From positions 31,743-95,742 of the forward strand of contig JAPEKQ010000009.1 of the NCBI GenBank assembly GCA_029990205.1: DNA of 64,000 nt, given 5' to 3'. Position 1 is the stretch's first letter, and every line of letters starts with the position of its first letter. The DNA comes from a bacterium (GTDB taxonomy: Bacteria; Joyebacterota; Joyebacteria; Joyebacterales; Joyebacteraceae). The notes beneath the pieces are model-generated. The model ran no database searches. It was not told the DNA's origin and saw only the letters and a list, made by a program, of their open reading frames with translations. Both the position numbers and the translations under genes were made by a program. Of this stretch, positions 41,946 to 48,841 are shown piece after piece.

Positions 41946-42659
41946 GTGACTGCAGTCCCAAGAAAGATCCTGATCGCCGAACGGGATCCGAAGGTTCTGA
42001 AGCAGCTGTCGCACGCGCTGTCCGCATCGGGCTACGCGGTCTGCGAAGCGCAGACGGGGCGTGAGGCGCTTCGCTGCATCCAGATCGATCGCCCCGACCT
42101 CGTGCTCGTCGGCCTCGTGCTGTCGGACATAGGCGGCAAGGACCTCGCGCGCATCCTCACGTCAAACGGAGACTCGATACCGACCCCGACGTTCGTGTTG
42201 GCCGAACCCGGTACGCACCACGACGAGGTGCTCGTCGCCGGCGGCGCTCCGGAGAAGCCGGTCATCCGTTGGACCGGCGTGGATGAGGTCATCACGCTCG
42301 TCAACGACTTCTTCGCCCCGCCGGAGGATTCCGAGGCGGAGAGCTACACCCATACGCTGTTGTTCGAGGGGATCATGATCGACCCGGCGAACTCGTGCGT
42401 CGAGATCCACGGCGAACCTCTCGAACTGACAAGCAAGGAGTTCCGGTTCCTCCACGTGCTCGCGGTCAACGGCGACCGGACCTGCACTCGCGAGGAACTG
42501 CGGCGACGCGTGTGGGGCGATGAGATCGAGGTCATCGGACGAACGGTTGACGTCCTCGTGAGCCGTCTTCGTTCGAAGCTCACGTCGGCATCAGGACAGG
42601 AGCTCATCTCGACGATTCGCGGAGTCGGGTACCGGTTCACCGGCACGCCACTCCAGTAG
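41946..42659 (+). CDS. OmpR/PhoB-type response regulator with degenerate receiver
   Basis: 237 aa from GTG 41946. The receiver (residues 1-120) retains the fold (KILIAERDPKVLKQLSHALSASGYAVCEAQTGREAL) and the conserved Lys (EKPV, K104). However, the phospho-acceptor Asp is Gly56 (DLVLVGLVL), and the usual Thr/Ser is Ala86. The C-terminal winged helix is intact (SKEFRFLHVLAVNGDRTCTREELRRRVWG ... RTVDVLVSRLRSKL ... IRGVGYRF). Probably phosphorylation-independent. No histidine kinase gene is adjacent. Expressed from a sigma-54-like promoter. Confidence 0.88.
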   Translation: MTAVPRKILIAERDPKVLKQLSHALSASGYAVCEAQTGREALRCIQIDRPDLVLVGLVLSDIGGKDLARILTSNGDSIPTPTFVLAEPGTHHDEVLVAGGAPEKPVIRWTGVDEVITLVNDFFAPPEDSEAESYTHTLLFEGIMIDPANSCVEIHGEPLELTSKEFRFLHVLAVNGDRTCTREELRRRVWGDEIEVIGRTVDVLVSRLRSKLTSASGQELISTIRGVGYRFTGTPLQ

Positions 42660-42680
42660 TAGATACGACACCAATGAGCA

Positions 42681-42710
42681 GGGGCGGACCCGCGACCGCG
42701 GATCCGCCCC
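42681..42710 (+). terminator. Terminator between convergent genes
   Basis: GGGGCGGA-CCGCG pairs with CGCGG-TCCGCCCC with one internal mismatch, followed by TGTTGT. It separates the response regulator from the convergent M3 peptidase gene. Confidence 0.82.
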
Positions 42711-42762
42711 TGTTGTATTCGTCCACCAGGTCCACCAGGACCTGCTTCCTGCAAGCCGTCGC

Positions 42763-44352
42763 TCAGTGGTACGCCTGATACGCGAGCCGGACCTCGTCGA
42801 TGAAGTAGCTCGAGTCCAACCCGTCGAACCCGACGTGCTGCGCTACCTCAACAGCCGTGAGCTCGGCGCCGTACTCCAGAAGCTCAATGTAGAGTGCGCC
42901 CGCCTCGGCAGACTCCCACCACCGCTCACCGAAGCGTTCCCTGAACACGTGTCTCAGCTGGGCCGCGAGGATCCACGCCTCAAGGTAGTTCACACCGTAG
43001 TAGTCCTCATTGCTCGACAGGTAGCCGAACTCCGGGTGCGCCAGCGGAACGAGACGCGAGTCCTCCATGAGCCGGCCGTATGCCTGCGCGAGTTCCTCCT
43101 GTGTCCTCTCCCCCGTGTGCAGGAGGCGCTCGTAGCGGAACAGACCGGCGTAGTATCGCGCGCTCCCCAGCGAGCCGAGAAGCTGGTTCTTGAGGAAACG
43201 GCGTAACACGTCCGGGTCGGTGATCAGACCGGTCTCTGAGAGAAACAGTGGATCCATGAAGAGCTGCTCAGGGATGTACGCGTACGTCTCGGTGACACCG
43301 TAGTCGCCAAGCCGCTGAAACTCGTACTCGGTCACGGTCACGACACCGTCATGGATGCCGTGCCCCATCTCGTGGAAGAGGCTCTCGTAGTCATCGACAC
43401 CACCCGACGGCTTGATGAGGATCCTGACATCCTCGCCGGGGCGGATGCCGTACGTCGCCGGTCGCGGCTCCTTCCCGGGCCTGTCCTCGTCGTCGACGTG
43501 GATCGGGAGCGCATCGATGTCGATCCCCATTCCGAGGAAGACCTCCTTCATGAACGGGATCATCGACTCGGCGTCGAAGTAGGTGTCGAACTCGGCGCCC
43601 CGGAAGAGCTGCCCGCGATCGTAGTCGGGCACCTCCGTCACGTCGACGCCGAAGACGTCGTGCGCCGCGTCGTTCGTCAGTTCCCAGTAGATGTCACGCG
43701 TCGCGCCGAGCAGATCGACCACCGTCTCCTCGAACGCGTCGTGATCGAGGCCGCGCCGCCGCCCTTCGAACTCGTCGAGGCTCTCGAACCCGAAGTCGAT
43801 CAGACGCGCGCGGCTCTCCGCGACCATGCGCGCCCTCAGCGGGTTGAGGTTCTCAACCTCGAACGCGCCCATCGCCTCGTAGTAGCGCTGTCTCAGCTCG
43901 CTGTCGGTCTCGTTGTAGAACATGATGCCGATGTCGCGGTACGCGATCGAATCTCCGTCGACGACGACGATGCCGGTGGCCTCGGCGTTCGAGATCTCGT
44001 CCTGGATGGAGATCAGCTCGTCGTAGATGACCGTCCCCGCCGTGTCGTAGAACAGGTAGTCCAGACGCTTCCGTTCGCGCGGGTCGGTCTCCCTGTCTCT
44101 CAGACGCGCCACGTACTCGGGAATGCCGGGATCGGCGAGATCTGAGTAGCCCTCCCAGATCCCGGCCAGATCCGACTCCTCACCGTAGGCGTCCGTATCG
44201 TAGTACGCCGTCATGATCTCGGCCGCCATATCGTCAGAGCGTGTACGGATCTCATCCAGATCGTAGGTCGAACCGCATCCCGCCAGCGCGGTCACGGCGA
44301 ACACGGCGCCCACCAGGGCCGCCGGGACCCGTTGCATCTTGAGCGTGCTCAA
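42763..44352 (-). CDS. Lipoprotein M3-family oligoendopeptidase
   Basis: 529 aa from TTG 44352 (SD GGAGGG 7 bases upstream). Signal peptide II with lipobox TALAGC. Zinc motif HEMGH at about residues 327-331 in YESLFHEMGHGIH, with the downstream Glu-containing helix (VTETYAYIPEQLFMDP). Resembles the M3/M32-type thermolysin-like fold of oligoendopeptidase F. Likely trims peptides at the inner or outer membrane periplasmic face. Last gene of the minus run OMP, mnmA, nucleotidyltransferase, peptidase. Confidence 0.87.
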   Translation of the reverse strand: MSTLKMQRVPAALVGAVFAVTALAGCGSTYDLDEIRTRSDDMAAEIMTAYYDTDAYGEESDLAGIWEGYSDLADPGIPEYVARLRDRETDPRERKRLDYLFYDTAGTVIYDELISIQDEISNAEATGIVVVDGDSIAYRDIGIMFYNETDSELRQRYYEAMGAFEVENLNPLRARMVAESRARLIDFGFESLDEFEGRRRGLDHDAFEETVVDLLGATRDIYWELTNDAAHDVFGVDVTEVPDYDRGQLFRGAEFDTYFDAESMIPFMKEVFLGMGIDIDALPIHVDDEDRPGKEPRPATYGIRPGEDVRILIKPSGGVDDYESLFHEMGHGIHDGVVTVTEYEFQRLGDYGVTETYAYIPEQLFMDPLFLSETGLITDPDVLRRFLKNQLLGSLGSARYYAGLFRYERLLHTGERTQEELAQAYGRLMEDSRLVPLAHPEFGYLSSNEDYYGVNYLEAWILAAQLRHVFRERFGERWWESAEAGALYIELLEYGAELTAVEVAQHVGFDGLDSSYFIDEVRLAYQAYH

Positions 44353-44393
44353 ACCGGTACCCTCCACGGAAGATGTCTGATGTCGATGCTGCG

Positions 44394-45134
44394 CTACTCC
44401 TCCCCGACGAGCCCGCGCTTCTGCTGCGCGTCCTCGCCGGCCGCCTCGAGGTCTTCCGGCGTCCCGACGTCCCGCCAGTAGTCGGCGAGTTCGAACGGAC
44501 GCACCGCGAGCCCGTCCGCGATCATCATGCGAATGGCGTCCGGAATCTCGTATTCGCCCCGTTCAGAGAGCTCGAGTCGCGCGGTGTAGTCGAAGAGCAC
44601 GGGCCGGGTCACGAAGATCCCGGCGTTGATGTAGTTCGTCGTGGACGTACCCTGCGGCGGCTTCTCGACGAGTCGCTCGACCAGGCCATCGCGAACGTAG
44701 ACCGCCGCGCCCTTGTACGGGTCGTCGACCGTCCGGACCGCCAGCAGGAGATCGGTCTCCTCCCTCTCGAACGCTTCGGCCATCTGACGGTACGCCTCGG
44801 GCTCCGTGAGGATGTCACCGAAGGTGAAGAAGAACGGGCCGTCGCGCAGGAAGTCGCGGGCCGGATCAGCCGCGCGGCCGGTTCCGTCCTGCGTCTCCTG
44901 CGTGAAGTAGCTCACGCGGACGCCGACCTCGGCGCCGTCTCCGAAGTAGTCCCGGATGACGTCGGCCCTGTACCCGACGATGACCGCCGCATCCGACACA
45001 CCGGCCCTGCCGAGAGCGGTGAGCACCTGCCACAGCATCGGCCGCCCGCCGACCTCGACCATCGGCTTCGGAATCGAGTTCGTGATCTCCTTCATGCGGG
45101 TACCCTTGCCCGCCGCGAGTACGACTGCCTTCAC
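44394..45134 (-). CDS. Sugar-phosphate nucleotidyltransferase
   Basis: 246 aa from GTG 45134 (SD AGGAGGA). NTP-transferase fold: signature VKAVVLAAGKGTRMKEITNSIPKPMVEVGGRPML, then FTFGDILTEPEAYRQM (metal-binding Asp) and YINAGIFVTRP. Similar to glucose-1-phosphate thymidylyl/cytidylyl- or mannose-1-phosphate guanylyltransferases, single-domain form without a left-handed beta-helix. Makes an NDP-sugar for surface glycans; nucleotide specificity unclear. 61 bases after mnmA. Confidence 0.9.
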   Translation of the reverse strand: MKAVVLAAGKGTRMKEITNSIPKPMVEVGGRPMLWQVLTALGRAGVSDAAVIVGYRADVIRDYFGDGAEVGVRVSYFTQETQDGTGRAADPARDFLRDGPFFFTFGDILTEPEAYRQMAEAFEREETDLLLAVRTVDDPYKGAAVYVRDGLVERLVEKPPQGTSTTNYINAGIFVTRPVLFDYTARLELSERGEYEIPDAIRMMIADGLAVRPFELADYWRDVGTPEDLEAAGEDAQQKRGLVGEE

Positions 45135-45195
45135 GTCTGTCCTCCTGGAGGAATCGTGGTTCCGATGATGTCTGTCGGTCGATCCGATGTTCCGG

Positions 45196-46269
45196 TCATC
45201 CGGCCGTGACGGCGCGTACGATGATACCGCCGCCGAGCACGATGTCCCCATCGTAGAAGACGACGGACTGCCCCGGAGCGATGGCGCGCTGCTCATCACG
45301 AAAGGCGACACGAGCCTCGTCGCCGTCTACCGTCACCGTGCACTCGGCGGGTCGTGCCGCGTACCTGACCTTCGCCCACGCCCCGAACTCGCGGGACGGT
45401 GGCTCGCCCGCCGGCCAGGCGAGGTCTCCGGCGCTGAGCGACCCGGCCATCAGCTCTCGCTCGGGACCGACGACGACGGCGTTGCGCGCGGCGTCGATCC
45501 TGACCACGTAGACGGGCGTCCCGAGCGCCACACCGAGACCGGAGCGCTGACCGATGGTGTAGAGCGCAACTCCTTCGTGCGTACCCACGACGTTCCCGTC
45601 CAGATCTTCGACCGGACCGGACGCGAGCAGCTCCGGGGCCTCGGCACGAATGAAGTCAGGAAGTCCGCCCGAGGCGAAGCAGATGTCGGCGCTCTCTCGC
45701 CCGGCGAACACCGCGAAGCCGAGTTCGTCGGCGATCGACCGCACCTCGTCCTTCATCATCTCCCCGACCGGCATCAGGCTCCGGGACAACTGCCCTGCGT
45801 TCAGCCGGTAGAGGAAGTACGACTGGTCCTTCGCCCCGTCCTTCGCGCGCAGCAGCCGACAGGGGTCTGGCGTGATCCTCGCATGATGACCGGTGGCAAG
45901 CATCTCCGCGCCGAGCGAGTCAGCCTCCTCCATCAGAAGACCGAACTTGACGGTCTCATTGCAGATGACGCACGGGTTCGGTGTCCTCCCGGCGGCGTAC
46001 TCGCTCAGGAACGGCTCGAGCACGCGCGGCCTGAACGTCTCCGAAGCGTCGACGATGTGATGTTCGATCCCAAGCAGAACCGCCGCGCGGGACGCGGCGG
46101 CGAGAGGCTGCTCGGATGTTCCAGACGCCGGCGTTCGATCGGTTCGGCCGGACGCGCGGAGCACGTCCAGCATCATCGTCAGTCCGACGATCTCGTGACC
46201 CTGTCGCTTCAGGACGTGCGCGGCGACAAAGCTGTCAATGCCGCCGCTCAGGGCGACCGCTATCCGCAT
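45196..46269 (-). CDS. mnmA: tRNA-specific 2-thiouridylase
   Basis: 357 aa from ATG 46269. PP-loop SGGIDS at residues 8-13, catalytic Cys pair in PNPCVICN and ADICF, and the tRNA-binding TGHHARI and KDQSYFLYRL motifs. Installs s2U34 on Lys, Glu and Gln tRNAs using sulfur relay. The second Cys and all domain landmarks are intact. 23 bases after the OMP gene. Confidence 0.95.
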   Translation of the reverse strand: MRIAVALSGGIDSFVAAHVLKRQGHEIVGLTMMLDVLRASGRTDRTPASGTSEQPLAAASRAAVLLGIEHHIVDASETFRPRVLEPFLSEYAAGRTPNPCVICNETVKFGLLMEEADSLGAEMLATGHHARITPDPCRLLRAKDGAKDQSYFLYRLNAGQLSRSLMPVGEMMKDEVRSIADELGFAVFAGRESADICFASGGLPDFIRAEAPELLASGPVEDLDGNVVGTHEGVALYTIGQRSGLGVALGTPVYVVRIDAARNAVVVGPERELMAGSLSAGDLAWPAGEPPSREFGAWAKVRYAARPAECTVTVDGDEARVAFRDEQRAIAPGQSVVFYDGDIVLGGGIIVRAVTAG

Positions 46270-46292
46270 CACAGCTCTCCCGGACACGGCGA

Positions 46293-47450
46293 TCAGAAGA
46301 CGTAGCCGACCGTGACGTAGATGCCGTAGTTCGTCATCTGGCCGCTCTCGCCGCCCTCGGAGAACGACTCTCGCACGAGAGCGCCCTCGAGGACGTACTC
46401 GTTGAAGCGCCACGATGCGCCGAGGCCTATCGAATTCTCGGGCACGACGTTCTCGTCGATCTCGGTCATCTGTGTCGAGTAGCCGGTGCGAAGAACGAGC
46501 TCCTCCTCCATCAGCGAGACCTCGACGCCCAGCGCGACGGTCGAGAGCGCGTCGTCGAACTCATCGCGCTCGCCGTCTGTCGGGTCCGGCTCCGGCGTCG
46601 GAGGATACGCCGAGAGGTCCGTCCTCGCCGTGTTCCAGCCGTCGACCGAGTAGCTCGCGTGGACGGTCACCGTCTGCATCGGCTTGAACGTGACTCCCGT
46701 CACGAGCATCGACTGCGTGATCGTCGTCTCGTCACGGCGGTCCTCCTGATACCAGTCATCACTCCGGGTGTTGATCTCGGAACCCCACCTGTATCCGACG
46801 CCGGCACTGAGGGTCTCGGTCGCATCGAACAGGAAGCCGAGCGACGCCGTCACGCCCATCCCCCTCACGCGCGCCTTGTCGAGGGTCTCACCGGTGAACC
46901 CTTCACGCATCGTCTCATCGAGCGACACCAGGCCGGCGGAAACACCGAGCGCGCCCTGCTGGTGCGAGCCGACCAGCGAGGCGAATACGAGTTCGAACGC
47001 GCGGAGCGAGCCGGTCTGCTTGCTGGCGAAGTCCTTCATCGTACCCTCATCGTCCTTCAGCCCCGTGTACTCCACGCTGCGGTACGACGGGCACGAGTAA
47101 TTGAACCCGAAGGACAGTCCTCCGGAGCGCTTGACTGCAACGGCGTTCGAGAACAGCAGTCCGTCGTCGCTGGCTTCGAGGTCGCCCGTGATGTAGTCGC
47201 GGCTCTTCACGTTGAAACGGAGCGTCGCCTGTCCGCTGATGCCCTCGTACCGGGCGGCCAGCGCGGGGTTGTAGTAGCACGCGCCGACACCGCCGGTCGC
47301 GGAGCCCGCTCCCGCCAGCGATGCCTGGTATGCGGTGAGATAGTGCGAGTAGGTTCTGGGAATGTCGCCGAGCGAAGTTCTGGTAACGTCCGCGCCGGCG
47401 GTCGCCACGAGGGCGACCGTCAGCACGAGCGCGAGTATGATGGTTCGCAT
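46293..47450 (-). CDS. OmpP1/PorV-like outer-membrane protein
   Basis: 385 aa. Signal peptide MRTIILALVLTVALVATAGA. N-terminal SLAGAGSATGGVGACYYNPALAARYEG is the glycine-rich NPA hatch motif of OmpP1/FadL-related barrels. Regular amphipathic strands follow to an aromatic C-terminus (VTVGYVF). Third barrel of this type in the window. A TATACT -10-like box lies near 47497-47502 but no clear -35. Function unknown; possibly hydrophobic substrate transport or PorV-like shuttling. Confidence 0.82.
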   Translation of the reverse strand: MRTIILALVLTVALVATAGADVTRTSLGDIPRTYSHYLTAYQASLAGAGSATGGVGACYYNPALAARYEGISGQATLRFNVKSRDYITGDLEASDDGLLFSNAVAVKRSGGLSFGFNYSCPSYRSVEYTGLKDDEGTMKDFASKQTGSLRAFELVFASLVGSHQQGALGVSAGLVSLDETMREGFTGETLDKARVRGMGVTASLGFLFDATETLSAGVGYRWGSEINTRSDDWYQEDRRDETTITQSMLVTGVTFKPMQTVTVHASYSVDGWNTARTDLSAYPPTPEPDPTDGERDEFDDALSTVALGVEVSLMEEELVLRTGYSTQMTEIDENVVPENSIGLGASWRFNEYVLEGALVRESFSEGGESGQMTNYGIYVTVGYVF

Positions 47451-47513
47451 GGTCCCTCCTGCGTCGCGAGCGAGTCAAGACGGCTCATCCGCTCGCAGTA
47501 TAGCACGGGAGGG

Positions 47514-48092
47514 CTACCTGTAGAGGCTCTTAATGACGCCCCACGACGCCTCTTCGTCGAACGGTATGACCGTGGTCTCCGTCGCGTTCAGGGCAACGTA
47601 GTCGGGCAGGAAGAAGGAACCGCTGACAAGCTCGATCCGCAGGATGTAGGTCCCACTCTTCAGACAGACATGGCCGCTCCCGGCGGCCTCAGAGAAGGGG
47701 CCTCAGCCAAGGCCTTCACCCTTGAAAGAGACGTCCACTTCGGCCTCAACGGTCAGGTGCGCATCGTCGAAGACCGTCACTCTCGTCTCGATCGGCTCGT
47801 TGTACGGCGCCTGATAGCTCATGACGAGTTCGTAGCACGCCTCGTCGGGGATCGTGGCCTTGACCTCGATCCACTCCCCTGAGATGTCGAGTCCGTCGAC
47901 GGCAAGCCCGCCGCTGGCGCTCGTGCACGCGATCGCCATGATCGACGCTCCGCCCATGTCGTAGCCGTCGGTGAACGACTCGGCCTCGACGAGAACCGAC
48001 AGCGCCCCCGCGGCCGGGACCGTCGCCAGGACCAGCAGACCGAACGCGAGCGGTGCTGCGACCGCTCTCCTCAATCCGTCGACAGGTCTCAT
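47514..48092 (-). CDS. Putative selenoprotein: exported CBM6-like protein with in-frame UGA and WGxIKxxYR tail
   Basis: 192 aa if UGA at 47705-47703 is read (Sec130). SD GGGGGAG before ATG 48092; signal peptide at about 1-32. CBM6/CBM35-like beta-sandwich: VLVEAESFTDGYDMGG near the N-terminus, DGLDISGEWIEVKATIPDEACYELVMSYQAPYN, then F-K-G-E-G-L-G-[UGA]-G-P-F, L-K-S-G-T-Y-I-L-R-I. The frame continues 62 codons beyond the UGA in domain sequence and ends EEASWGVIKSLYR with TAG. A hairpin stands 15 bases after the UGA. CBM6 domains usually have Trp near the UGA position, so UGG-to-UGA change is the alternative. Adjacent paralog 48150-48704 has the same UGA. Confidence 0.72.
47672..47688 (-). promoter_or_regulatory. 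Bacterial SECIS-like hairpin of gene 47514-48092
   Basis: Begins 15 bases after UGA. Perfect 6-bp stem GGCCGC / GCGGCC, loop CGGGA with G in second position, as in the bacterial SECIS model. Confidence 0.65.
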
Positions 48093-48118
48093 TCACTCCC
48101 CCTCATATGTAGGATGGC

Positions 48119-48140
48119 GGGAGCGCTCGAGGGCGCTCCC
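48119..48140 (-). terminator. Hairpin between the two CBM6-like selenoprotein genes
   Basis: Perfect 8-bp stem GGGAGCGC / GCGCTCCC, 6-base loop; no T-run, so it may be an attenuator or processing site. Confidence 0.5.
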
Positions 48141-48149
48141 GGAATACGT

Positions 48150-48704
48150 CTAGCGATACATGCTCTTGATGCGGCCCCATGTCGCGTTCTCGACCGGCGA
48201 CCCGGTGTAGCTGAACCGAACGTAGTCGACTCGCGCCATGCTGCCCCATACGTGCCTGACCCGGAAGCTGTTGACACCGGCCTTCAGCCAGACCTCCTCG
48301 TCTCCGACCGAGACGAAGAACGGGCCTCAGCCGAAACCCCAGCCATCCAGAAGATCGAAGTCCGCGATGCGATTGACCTCGGCCACCTCGTCGTCCACAA
48401 CCGTCAACCTCACGCCGGAGCTGTCTTCGTACGCCGTCTGATACCCGAGCAGCGGCTGGTAGTAGCCGGTCAGCGGAACGGCGATCTCAACCTCGATCCA
48501 CTCCCCCGTGATGTCGAGCCCGTCGGCCGCGTGGAACTCGCTGGCGCCCGAGCAGAACGACTTCATGATCGGCCCGCCTCCGATATTGTACGAGTCCACA
48601 TAGTCCTCGCACTCGGCCTGCACGGTCACGCCGGCGGACGCGGACGTTCCGACCAGCAGGAGCAGGAGAGCCGCTCCCGTGAGTGTCCGTCTCCAGTGGT
48701 GCAT
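48150..48704 (-). CDS. Putative selenoprotein: exported CBM6-like protein with in-frame UGA and WGxIKxxYR tail (paralog)
   Basis: 184 aa if UGA at 48329-48327 is read (Sec126). ATG 48704 with GGAGAA 4 bases upstream; signal peptide MHHWRRTLTGAALLLLLVGTSASAG. CBM6-like: VTVQAECEDYVDSYNIGGGPIM, DGLDITGEWIEVEIAVPLTGYYQPLLGYQTAYE, then D-G-W-G-F-G-[UGA]-G-P-F, VWLKAGVNSFRVRHVWGSMARVDYVRF. The frame ends GSPVENATWGRIKSMYR-TAG, 58 codons past the UGA. The UGA context matches the paralog at 47514-48092, but the downstream hairpin differs in sequence while keeping its shape. The carbohydrate-binding role is inferred from fold. Confidence 0.75.
48294..48320 (-). promoter_or_regulatory. Bacterial SECIS-like hairpin of gene 48150-48704
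   Basis: Starts 7 bases after UGA: 11 consecutive pairs (two G-U), apical CGUCUC / GAGACG, loop GGUCG. The GGUC loop matches the SelB-recognised loop of E. coli fdhF. Confidence 0.72.
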
Positions 48705-48777
48705 GCGTTCTCCCATCGGGGTCGATCCGTGACCCGTTGCTCGGGCCAGAGTACCCGAGCCCAGACATATCATATAG

Positions 48778-48808
48778 AAAGGGTGGAGGCTTTCGTCCTC
48801 CACCCTTT
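48778..48808 (-). terminator. Terminator of gene 48842-51496
   Basis: 12-bp stem AAAGGGTGGAGG / CCTCCACCCTTT with a 7-base loop, followed on the minus strand by CTATATG. A second hairpin (CTCGGG / CCCGAG, 48740-48759) lies in the leader of the next gene. Confidence 0.85.
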
Positions 48809-48841
48809 GAGATTCACGGGTTGCCATCAGGATTCGTGCGT

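Noticed and set aside
47703..48092. Two short proteins ending at the UGA codons (EGLG, GWGFG)
   Set aside because: Both frames continue with domain sequence and the conserved tag after the UGA, and both paralogs stop at the same place. Truncation of both is less likely than recoding.
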